DNA of 64,000 nt from Chitinispirillales bacterium (GTDB lineage: Bacteria > Fibrobacterota > Chitinivibrionia > Chitinivibrionales > Chitinispirillaceae), in assembly GCA_031254105.1 (NCBI GenBank), contig JAIRVB010000031.1, positions 29,581 to 93,580 of the forward strand. The letters run 5' to 3'. The translations under genes and the position numbers were made by a program. The notes under the pieces were generated by a model, which made no database searches, was not told the DNA's origin, and saw only the letters and a list, made by a program, of their open reading frames with translations. Below, piece by piece: positions 28,001 to 34,484 of the stretch. Position 1 is the stretch's first letter, and each line of letters begins with the position of its first letter.

Positions 28001-28315
28001 ATGGCCATTGTCACCGGTCATACTCCCGGAATTATCAATGACAAACATAACTGCGGGCTTACCGGAACCGTCACCCCCGCTGCCGGTTATAGAATCAACA
28101 ATCCCGCAAGCCCTAATATGCGTAGAGACAGCTATAACATCCAACGGAACAACAAGCTCCTTCCCGTCATACTCTTCAGGGCAGCCTGTCAAAGTAACTT
28201 CGCAATACTGCATTCCGGAAGCCTGCGCGCAAGCCGTTCCCGCCATCCCAAAACAGATGGCGATTGACCATGCAAGCACAGTCCCAAATGTCATAATTTG
28301 TCTGATCGGTTTCAT
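25058..28315 (-). CDS. Secreted VWA-domain surface protein with Ig-like repeats and FlgD-like C-terminus
   Basis: A 1085-aa exported protein with signal peptide (about 1-30, ACAQ). A von Willebrand A domain starts near 88 with the MIDAS motif DNSGSMT (94-100), and includes IIFLSDGEPN. About residues 640-860 hold two tandem copies of a roughly 105-residue module, each with LFDPxxxWLxxYExD, NITWTxSD and QGNFTxF. The last 120 residues contain AGPNPFIPG and YGFVWDGKNSRGRTVGPGTYLLRI, the FlgD Ig-like attachment type. An AAGGAGG site lies 7 bases before the ATG, with an A/T-rich leader that includes a hairpin at 28399-28420. It is likely a surface adhesin; ligand unknown. Confidence 0.88.
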   Translation of the reverse strand: MKPIRQIMTFGTVLAWSIAICFGMAGTACAQASGMQYCEVTLTGCPEEYDGKELVVPLDVIAVSTHIRACGIVDSITGSGGDGSGKPAVMFVIDNSGSMTGDNGHDRNGNRFRVTRALIDSIYSVYEDAEVGIVLFGDVLQFNATGDTRLERFNGPTTSASNQSFMPLRPLNGSVTANGYYNAGQAGDAEATYRGLLRSLFNIPANINNAASIRTGGNNGISLINGNYTDISLAFEAAVQAFQSTSVPKENQYIIFLSDGEPNVRSSNGAMRLARRFDYVLGEVRDSLGSSRNSIPTTYTVFLNNVGTRDALPITLDTVLSIPRNAAGLPDNFYSVLDSIAGISAPATVSGMTYNIRQNAYSSSNTKSDIWILQSNYDSLLALMMENIITPMLSTAEGNAKTIVISSSTGASDSTGAVDGGFTFNKRLPVDTSVVTTVSMGIRYEVKIDSTYFDPVAGADTTVTRIVPDSLFTYEFTIRRTADPGNDWRQNQNLVDFCGAKPTLSLMFQGDTLASSSNNSVSEAKGHMDRLTVVFDNTGGLFDYGSGVAVQVMNADGTFTDLENFTLTGASDGSNVYSFDFERVVASTENLGDGRLQHTAKDSIIIVFRNPDMPLDTIRLAVSFKSMDVEFYSQGGSPVSANKLSDTIRVVAGVQQNIYALFFDPEGSWLQEYESDPALISNITWTISDPANVSLSPVQGNFTTFNSTSANNAYTVTATYRYGALTLSRSIHVIVDPIWMALYSQSGNPGGKLPLLDTTITAGHDMLIYAKLFDPDSNWLSGYEDDEALRANITWTVSDANARLTPAQGNFTKFECTVAYRTYVVRATLTLPGLTVSSLAYITVDPAQAVSLEIVNDSVNIDRNNRSGFNEITFERETAAVKVWAVRRDAFGNLVEFAENAVWESCEYVDVKGSGSSAVIERKRGAGEGVVTVSDGTLTPDSINVIVIGESSVAAGPNPFIPGKSNLQEHLGPRAYDYYREIILSSNNASGSGSSSGTGVLIAVESPRPLRNATAKVMIYDAVGNVVLSTTTKGKLTGSNTYGFVWDGKNSRGRTVGPGTYLLRISGVQDNGQKFQVQKKMGVTK

Positions 28316-28827
28316 AATAAAACCTCCTTGAGTAAGATTTCAAAGCTTTATTTGCGGCAAAGCAAATATGATTTAAACGTATAAAAGCTCACAATAACGC
28401 TGCTTTATTTTTAAAGCAGCACCTATTAAATATCTTATCACATTTTAGAGGAAATGTCTATAATTTTCTATATTATATAGTTCTATTTAATATATAATAT
28501 AATCCGTTCAAAAGGAAAAACCTACAACTTTTTGATAAAAAGATAAGTCAAAACAGATGTGATAATAGAAACCACTTAATTATACAACAAAAAGAACCAA
28601 TCAATACCTCAATTTTGTATTTCCGTATTAATCAGCATCCCTCTCTCAAGGTTTCGGGGTTATTATGTAACGCAAAACTCAAGCCGTTTTTCAGCCGCCA
28701 CTCCCCATATTGTATTTTATTCCAAATTGTCCATTATGATTTTACGTTACCGGACAATTGATACTGCTTGATAATTACTAAGAAAAAAACAATGGGTTCC
28801 CGTTTTCACGGGTGGATGGAGTCAGGC
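28316..28827. other. Divergent intergenic region of VWA gene and ispG
   Basis: A 512-base gap between divergent genes, very A/T-rich around 28440-28510, where promoters for the VWA gene are likely. A hairpin GCTGCTTTA...TAAAGCAGC occupies 28399-28420 in the VWA leader. A CCCGTTTTCACGGG-type palindrome (28796-28820) lies just upstream of the chosen ispG start and ends in GGATGGAG, which can serve as the ispG ribosome site. Confidence 0.6.
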
Positions 28828-29886
28828 ATGACCGCTGATAGAAAAATTACACGGGTAATAAATGTAAACGGAGTCGCGATAGGCGGCGGCAACCCTGTTG
28901 TCATTCAGTCTATGACAAACACGAAAGCGCACGATGTGGAGGGTACGCTCAACCAAATCGAAAAGCTTGAGGCAGCCGGATGCGCGGCAGTGCGTTTAGC
29001 GGTTCCGGATATGGAAGCTGTAAGCGCGTTCAAAGCGGTGAGGGCAAAAACAAAGATTCCGTTAGTCGCCGATATCCACTTCGATTACAGGCTTGCCATA
29101 GCCGCAATTGAGGCGGGCGCCGGCAAAATCAGAATCAACCCAGGAAACATTGGCGGACAAGAACGGGTAAAAGCGGTTATTGACGCGGCAAGAAGCGCCG
29201 GCGTTCCCATTCGTATAGGCGTAAATTCCGGATCGCTTGAAAAGCATTTGATCGAAAAATACGGCTCCCCTAATGCCGACGCGCTTGCCGAAAGCGCGCT
29301 TTCCTGGATAGCTTATTTTGAAAAAGAAAATTTCGGCGATATCATTGTGTCTATAAAGGCAAGTGAAGTCCTTACTACCATTAAGGCGTGCAGACGGCTT
29401 TCGGAATCAACAGATGTTCCTCAACACATAGGCATCACCGAATCGGGTACGGTACGCAGCGGCTCCATACGGTCCGCTGTGGGCTTGGGCGCGCTTTTGG
29501 CCGAAGGAATCGGAGACACGCTGCGCGTTTCGCTTGCCGGAGATCCGGTGCAGGAGATTTTCGTTGCGAAAGAGATTCTCAAATCACTTGACCTCATGGA
29601 GGGCCCCGCTGTTATAGCCTGCCCCACCTGCGGCCGCACCCAGATAGATGTGGCCTCATTAGCTGAAAAGGTTGAGCAGTTTGTGGCTCCGTTGAAAAAA
29701 CCACTAAAAGTCGCTGTGATGGGATGTATCGTAAACGGCCCCGGCGAAGCGCGTGAAGCTGACATAGGGATTGCCGGCGGCAAAGGGGAAGGCCTCATAT
29801 TTGTCAAAGGTAATCCACTTAAAAAAGTTCCTGAGGATAAGCTTTTGGAGGAGCTTAAAAAACAGATCTTTGAGATTTTAAATTAA
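28828..29886 (+). CDS. ispG: 4-hydroxy-3-methylbut-2-enyl-diphosphate synthase
   Basis: About 352 aa from ATG 28828 (MTADRKITRVINVNGVAIGG). Upstream in-frame starts at 28768 and 28792 would translate an intergenic palindrome and are disfavoured; GGAG lies about ten bases before 28828. IspG (GcpE) makes HMBPP in the MEP isoprenoid pathway using a [4Fe-4S] cluster. Diagnostic motifs: NPVVIQSMTNT, VADIHFDYRLA, KIRINPGNIG, GVNSGSLE, HIGITESG, the cluster ligands in IACPTCGRT and MGCIVNGPGEA. The last cysteines and the short non-fused form match bacterial IspG. The next gene starts 219 bp later. Confidence 0.96.
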   Translation: MTADRKITRVINVNGVAIGGGNPVVIQSMTNTKAHDVEGTLNQIEKLEAAGCAAVRLAVPDMEAVSAFKAVRAKTKIPLVADIHFDYRLAIAAIEAGAGKIRINPGNIGGQERVKAVIDAARSAGVPIRIGVNSGSLEKHLIEKYGSPNADALAESALSWIAYFEKENFGDIIVSIKASEVLTTIKACRRLSESTDVPQHIGITESGTVRSGSIRSAVGLGALLAEGIGDTLRVSLAGDPVQEIFVAKEILKSLDLMEGPAVIACPTCGRTQIDVASLAEKVEQFVAPLKKPLKVAVMGCIVNGPGEAREADIGIAGGKGEGLIFVKGNPLKKVPEDKLLEELKKQIFEILN

Positions 29887-29918
29887 AACAGCCGCTACGG
29901 GAAAATTATTTAAGAGGA

Positions 29919-29948
29919 TTGACCACGCTTGTATATCTTTATTATATT
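29919..29948 (+). promoter_or_regulatory. Possible sigma-70 type promoter upstream of the HD-GYP gene
   Basis: TTGACC at 29919-29924 and TATATT at 29943-29948 are 18 bases apart, in an A/T-rich gap between ispG and the HD-GYP gene. The start codon lies about 155 bases further on. Seen by eye only; no transcript evidence. Confidence 0.35.
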
Positions 29949-30105
29949 GTATATGTATATATGTATGGGCGCTGTTTAACAGAGAGTTTTTTGCTGTACC
30001 CCAAAACATCATCAATAAACGGTTCATAAAAATTTTGGCGTTTGCTTGACAAAGCAAAAACTGCCCTGATAGAAACCTTCAAAAAACAAGAAAAGTACAA
30101 ACGCT

Positions 30106-31338
30106 ATGGAAATATCAATGAACTCATTGTGCGTCATGTTCTCCAAAGCGTTTGATATCATAGAAGCTGAGCTTGCCGGCGCGAGCGAGTACCATAGTTT
30201 GCGGGTCGCGTCCCTGTGCTCCAGGATGGGAAAACACTTAGGCTATGACAGCGATTCACTCTGCGCGCTTGTTACCTGCGCTCTTTTTCACGACAACGCG
30301 CTGATCGAATACAACCTGAACAAACAGACGGGCGGATACGATGGAATAGATCTTAAGCCGCACTGCGAATACGGGCAGCGTAATATTGACTGGCTGCCGT
30401 TTGCAAAGAGTGTAGACGGATACATACTTCATCATCATTCGTGCGAAAACGGCAAAGGTCCTTTTGGCGCGGCGGAGTTCCCTCACGAAGCCGCGCTTAT
30501 CAGCGCCGCGGATATCGCGGATGTAACGTATCATCTGCAAAAAATTTCAAACAGCGAAATTAACGCCCTAAAGGATAAAATCGCCGCTAAAACAGGAACG
30601 TTCTCCACAAAGAGCGCTATTGAAACGCTGTTAGACATAGTGGATGCCGAAATGTTAGAAAGCCTGCGCGATGAGAATATCCACGAGACGGTACGGCAGG
30701 CATATCCCGCGTGGAAAGCTGGGATTGAAGATGAGAGCGTTCTGCGCCTTGCTAAGTTTATCGCTTATATAATTGACTGCAAGTCGAAATACACGCGAAA
30801 GCATACGGAACAGATAGCGAACCGCGCCTGGCTTATGGGTGAATATTATGGTTATTCAGGAGGCGAGAAAGCAAAATTGTATCTGGCGGCGTCGCTTCAT
30901 GATATAGGAAAGATATCCACTCCTTCCGCGGTTCTGGAAAAGCCGGGTAAACTTGACAAAGATGAGTACAGGACAATCATGGATCATGTACGCTGTACAT
31001 ACGACTGGCTTGGAGAAGTTGAGGGCCTTGGAAAGATAAGGAACTGGGCTTGCGAGCATCATGAGAAGTTAGACGGGACAGGGTATCCGTTAAACAAACG
31101 GGATACGGATCTTGATTTCAATTCGCGGCTTATGGCGTGCATAGACATTTATCAGGCTGTCTGCGAGGAACGCCCATATCACTCTGCCCGAAGCCATGAA
31201 GAAACCATGCCGATATTGTACGGCATGGCAGAGAAAGGCTTTATAGACGGCAAAACAGTAAAAGATCTAGATGATGTGATGGCTGAGTATTCCCTGCGTG
31301 ATCTTGACGCGCCGGAATTACAAGTAATGCAGAAATAA
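30106..31338 (+). CDS. HD-GYP domain protein, probable cyclic-di-GMP phosphodiesterase
   Basis: A 410-aa protein with two related halves. The N-terminal half (about 25-150) is a reduced HD domain, with CALFHDN at 58-64 and YILHHHS. The C-terminal half (about 225-405) is a full HD-GYP domain: SLHDIGKIS with His265-Asp266, HVRCTYDWL, CEHHEKLDGTGYPL with GYP at 326-328. HD-GYP proteins hydrolyse c-di-GMP or related dinucleotides using a metal centre. No receiver or membrane segment is attached. No GGDEF protein is in the window. The two-HD layout suggests a duplication with one half turned into a sensor or dimer part. Confidence 0.88.
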   Translation: MEISMNSLCVMFSKAFDIIEAELAGASEYHSLRVASLCSRMGKHLGYDSDSLCALVTCALFHDNALIEYNLNKQTGGYDGIDLKPHCEYGQRNIDWLPFAKSVDGYILHHHSCENGKGPFGAAEFPHEAALISAADIADVTYHLQKISNSEINALKDKIAAKTGTFSTKSAIETLLDIVDAEMLESLRDENIHETVRQAYPAWKAGIEDESVLRLAKFIAYIIDCKSKYTRKHTEQIANRAWLMGEYYGYSGGEKAKLYLAASLHDIGKISTPSAVLEKPGKLDKDEYRTIMDHVRCTYDWLGEVEGLGKIRNWACEHHEKLDGTGYPLNKRDTDLDFNSRLMACIDIYQAVCEERPYHSARSHEETMPILYGMAEKGFIDGKTVKDLDDVMAEYSLRDLDAPELQVMQK

Positions 31339-31394
31339 AGATAAGGCATGCAGAGTTTTTTGTATTATTAACTGATGTTACGCAGTTCATGTCA

Positions 31395-31412
31395 CTCCCG
31401 CGAAGGCGGGAG
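31395..31412. repeat. CCCGC-type palindrome
   Basis: CTCCCGC and GCGGGAG arms around GAAG, between the HD-GYP gene and the flavodiiron gene. It belongs with the other CCCGC...GCGGG palindromes of the window. Confidence 0.6.
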
Positions 31413-31438
31413 GCTATATGTCTCTTATTTGTAGTGAC

Positions 31439-31459
31439 GGAACGATCGCTGATCGTTCC
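31439..31459. repeat. 21-bp palindrome, copy of 24962-24982
   Basis: GGAACGATCGCTGATCGTTCC differs at one central base from the palindrome at 24962-24982, and both are followed by CCTAC. It sits downstream of the HD-GYP gene. Confidence 0.75.
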
Positions 31460-31529
31460 CTACTGCGGAACAACGGATCTCCGTCGATGGGCGCAGGAGA
31501 TACCATCCGGCGCGTAACATCAATAACTA

Positions 31530-31610
31530 AAACAAGTAAATTCACATGCGCAAACCGATAACCTTACTAAAAACGAGTAAATTCACATGAGAACCGGGAA
31601 TCTTACCAAA
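31530..31610 (+). repeat. 41-bp tandem duplication over the flavodiiron start
   Basis: AGTAAATTCACATG occurs at 31535-31548 and again at 31576-31589, 41 bases apart, followed in each by similar sequence (CCGnTAACCTTACTAAAAA-like). The first copy carries an ATG at 31546 that opens a 14-codon mini-ORF ending in a TGA which overlaps the flavodiiron ATG (31587-31590, ATGA). Confidence 0.75.
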
Positions 31611-33446
31611 AAAATTACTGACGATTTGATTTGGGTCGGAGCCAATGACAGGCGTTTGGCGATGTTTGAGGGCGTATATTCTGTTCCGCGCGGCGTTTCT
31701 TACAACTCGTATCTTTTGATGGATGAGAAGACCGTGTTGTTTGACACTGTAGATAAGGCAGTACGGCATAAGTTGACGGATAACATAACTTACGCGCTTG
31801 ACGGCAGGAAGCTGGATTACCTTATTGTACAACACATGGAGCCCGACCATTCCGCAATTATAGCTGAACTGGCGGAGAAATATCCCGAATTGAAAATCGT
31901 ATGCAACGCGAAAACGTTATCCTTTATCAAGCAGTTCTATAATTTTGAAATTGACTCCCGCGCGATTATTGTCAAGGAAAACGACACGCTTGTTACCGGC
32001 AGACACACTCTGCGTTTTATCATGGCGCCTATGGTTCACTGGCCTGAGGTTATGGTTACGTACGATTCTACAGATAAAATTCTTTTTTCCGCGGACGCGT
32101 TCGGCTGCTTCGGGGCGCTCAACGGCGCGATGTTCGCCGATGAAATTGATTTTAACAGAGATTACATGGATGAGGCGAGGCGCTATTATGCAAATATAGC
32201 AGGTAAATACGGAAGTCAGGTTCAGATGCTACTTAAAAAAGCGCAAGCCCTGGAAATCGAAATGATCTGCCCGCTTCACGGATTTATCTGGCGTAAGAAC
32301 ATAGACCGTATCATAGCAAAATATAATTTATGGAGCTCGTATGAGCCGGAGGAACATGGCGTTATGATTGCGTACGCTTCGGTTTATGGAAATACGGAAA
32401 CCGCGGCTGAGATACTTGCGCATCGCCTGCGCGACAGGGGCGTTAAGACGGAGATGTTTGACGTTTCGGTTACGCCGGCTTCGGAAATTATCGCGGCGGC
32501 GTTTAAATGGAGCCATCTGGCGTTTGCCTCCACCACTTACAACGCCGGGATTTTTATTACAATGGAGGCGCTTATAAACGATCTTACGGCTCACAATATA
32601 CAAAACCGCGCAGTCGCTATAATAGAAAACGGATCGTGGGCTCCGACAAGCGGCAATCTTATAGCGGAAAAATTAAGCGAATGCAAAAACATAAATATTC
32701 TCGGTGAAAAGATCACCTTAAAGTCAAGCCTGAAAGAGTGTCAGCTTGCTGAGATGGATGAACTCGCGAACGTGGCTGCCGCAAGCGTTAAAGCCGCCGC
32801 CGGTGTGGTTTCAAACTCCGATCCCATGTTAAAGCTGCCTTACGGCTTGTTTGTTTTAACGGCTAAAGACGGAGACAAAGACAACGGCTGTATTATAAAT
32901 ACCGCGGCGCAGATAACCGTCTCTCCGGTAAAACTTTGCGTTACGGTAAACAAGAAAAATTTTACTCATGATATGATACTTAAAACGGGAGAATTCAACA
33001 TCTCCGTTCTCAGCGAAAACGCTCCGTTCAATGTTTTTGAACGGTTTGGTTTTCATAGCGGAAAAGATACAAATAAGTTTGCGGACGCGGCCCGTGATAA
33101 ACGCGCGGCAAACGGTATTCAGTATATTCACGAACACGCTAACGCCGTAATCTGCGCTAAAGTTACAGCATCTCATGATTACGGAACGCACAGCATGTTT
33201 ATCGCGGATGTTACCGAAACTTTTATGCTCTGCGGCGAGCCAAGCATGACGTATCAGCACTACTTTGACAACGTTAAGCCTAAACCTAAAATTCCGGTAT
33301 CGCAGAAGAAATGTTTTGTGTGCAAAATATGCGGATATGTATACGAAGGCAACAGTTTGCCGGAAGATTATATCTGTCCGCTGTGTAAACACGGCGCGCA
33401 GGATTTCGAGATAATAACCACAACCTCAAAAGGAGGCAAGGCATGA
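31587..33446 (+). CDS. Flavodiiron protein fused to flavin-reductase and rubredoxin domains
   Basis: A 619-aa four-domain protein. The MBL-like diiron domain (1-250) has the FDP ligand motif H83-M-E85-P-D87-H88. A flavodoxin domain follows (about 255-400; [16 protein letters not shown]). A flavin-reductase (Hrb-type) domain spans about 410-565 ([14 protein letters not shown]). A C-terminal rubredoxin (576-610) has C579-KI-C582 and CPLC. Such fusions carry electrons from NAD(P)H through flavin and rubredoxin iron to the diiron site to reduce O2 or NO. The stop overlaps the next rubredoxin start (ATGA). No clear ribosome site precedes the ATG; instead a 41-bp duplication places an overlapping mini-ORF immediately upstream. 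Confidence 0.94.
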   Translation: MRTGNLTKKITDDLIWVGANDRRLAMFEGVYSVPRGVSYNSYLLMDEKTVLFDTVDKAVRHKLTDNITYALDGRKLDYLIVQHMEPDHSAIIAELAEKYPELKIVCNAKTLSFIKQFYNFEIDSRAIIVKENDTLVTGRHTLRFIMAPMVHWPEVMVTYDSTDKILFSADAFGCFGALNGAMFADEIDFNRDYMDEARRYYANIAGKYGSQVQMLLKKAQALEIEMICPLHGFIWRKNIDRIIAKYNLWSSYEPEEHGVMIAYASVYGNTETAAEILAHRLRDRGVKTEMFDVSVTPASEIIAAAFKWSHLAFASTTYNAGIFITMEALINDLTAHNIQNRAVAIIENGSWAPTSGNLIAEKLSECKNINILGEKITLKSSLKECQLAEMDELANVAAASVKAAAGVVSNSDPMLKLPYGLFVLTAKDGDKDNGCIINTAAQITVSPVKLCVTVNKKNFTHDMILKTGEFNISVLSENAPFNVFERFGFHSGKDTNKFADAARDKRAANGIQYIHEHANAVICAKVTASHDYGTHSMFIADVTETFMLCGEPSMTYQHYFDNVKPKPKIPVSQKKCFVCKICGYVYEGNSLPEDYICPLCKHGAQDFEIITTTSKGGKA

Positions 33447-33595
33447 AGTATGTTTGCGTATGCGGGTATGAGTACGATGAAGCCGCCGGAGACCCGGACA
33501 ACGGAATAGCTCCGGGAACAAAATGGGAGGATATTCCTGAAGATTTTATATGCCCAGTGTGCGGGATGTCAAAAGATAATTTTTCAAAAGAGTAA
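33443..33595 (+). CDS. Rubredoxin, 50 aa, with a CxC first metal pair
   Basis: A 50-residue rubredoxin: [16 protein letters not shown]..., [24 protein letters not shown]. Length, spacing and hydrophobic core are those of a classic rubredoxin, an iron electron carrier. The first iron knuckle reads C5-V-C7 instead of the invariant CxxC, one codon short; the second knuckle (CPVC) is normal. Its ATG overlaps the flavodiiron stop, and AAAGGAGG lies 7 bases upstream. It likely serves the flavodiiron protein or the superoxide reductase downstream. Either the iron site is altered or one codon was lost recently. Confidence 0.92.
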   Translation: MKYVCVCGYEYDEAAGDPDNGIAPGTKWEDIPEDFICPVCGMSKDNFSKE

Positions 33596-33613
33596 CTTAC
33601 GGAGGCGGCGGTT

Positions 33614-34000
33614 ATGAAAGGAAGTCAAAAATTTTTTATCTGCAAACATTGCGGAAATATGACAGGCGTTATTTTCGACAAAGGTGTGCCGATGGTTTGC
33701 TGCGGCGAAAAAATGGCGGAGCTTACGCCTAATACCGTAGAAGCAAGCAGCGAGAAACACCTCCCCGTGGTGACTCTCACAGGCGGCCGGATAGATGCCG
33801 CGGTAGGAAGCGCGGCGCATCCCATGGAAGAAGCGCACCATATCGAATTTGTATACGTCGAAACCGAGCGCGGCGGTCAACTTAAAAGCCTGAAAGCAGG
33901 CGAAAAACCAGCCGCTTCGTTTTGTTTCACTGAAGATAAACCGGCTGCGGTTTACGCATATTGCAATCTTCACGGGTTGTGGAAAACTGAGGTTTCATAG
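33614..34000 (+). CDS. dfx: Desulfoferrodoxin (2Fe-type superoxide reductase)
   Basis: A 128-aa two-domain superoxide reductase. The desulforedoxin-like domain holds Cys10, Cys13, Cys29 and Cys30 (CKHC and CC). The catalytic domain has E47-K48-H49 (SSEKHLPVV), His69, His75, Cys117 and His120 (YCNLHGLW), the four-His-one-Cys site with the conserved Glu-Lys. It reduces superoxide to peroxide using electrons from rubredoxin. An GGAGGCGG site lies just upstream, 18 bp after the rubredoxin gene. With the flavodiiron fusion it forms a compact oxygen-defence operon of an anaerobe. Confidence 0.96.
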   Translation: MKGSQKFFICKHCGNMTGVIFDKGVPMVCCGEKMAELTPNTVEASSEKHLPVVTLTGGRIDAAVGSAAHPMEEAHHIEFVYVETERGGQLKSLKAGEKPAASFCFTEDKPAAVYAYCNLHGLWKTEVS

Positions 34001-34002
34001 CT

Positions 34003-34099
34003 TTTGGTCAATGCGGAAATAAAAAAGAAGATATGACAGATATTTTGTTGTATTATCAGGTGTTTTCTATTTCTGCATTATTATTTCTGCATTGACAAA
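34003..34099. repeat. Small inverted-repeat element (TTTGGTCAATGCGGAAATAA type)
   Basis: The ends TTTGGTCAATGCGGAAATAA (34003-34022) and TTATTTCTGCATTGACAAA (34081-34099) are near-perfect inverted copies bounding about 97 bases, just after the desulfoferrodoxin gene. Related right ends occur at 48937-48959 and 54760-54780. Confidence 0.65.
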
Positions 34100-34425
34100 T
34101 GGCTGAATCCATATTTAACATTGTGGATAACGCTCAGTTCGCCTGATTTTATCTTCTCCAGATCAGCCAGGGCTTTCTCTTTGGAAAACCAGATGATGTT
34201 GATGAAACCCGTTTTTACCAGCGGAGACGGCCTGAAATCTTGGAGCTTATACTTGTATGGCGATTCGCCATTAAAATAATTACCCGCTCCTCTTTCAACC
34301 TGCCCATGCAAAATATTATCTTTATATAATAGTCGCGCCGGTGCGCCCCGTTCATCATTAGCAGTTCCGCAGGCTTTCTCCTCGGTATAATAATTGCGCG
34401 TTGATTTTGGGGTTCTTGCAAACTT
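34081..34425 (-). pseudogene. Remnant of an unrecognised gene
   Basis: A minus-strand frame is open from 34425 to a stop at 34081. Its C-terminal 75 residues (YKYKLQDFRPSPLVKTGFINIIWFSKEKALADLE, ending HLSMQK) look like real protein sequence. No ATG or GTG exists in the frame; only a TTG at 34311 could start it. A nearby ATG behind GAGGAG (near 34359) is in another frame, so an indel may have broken the gene. It overlaps the repeat element at its 3' end. I do not recognise the family. Confidence 0.4.
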
Positions 34426-34484
34426 TTAGCTGCCATTTTGCCGTTAAACAGTCTCTTTTGGCTGTCTGAGGAGAAAACATCCGC

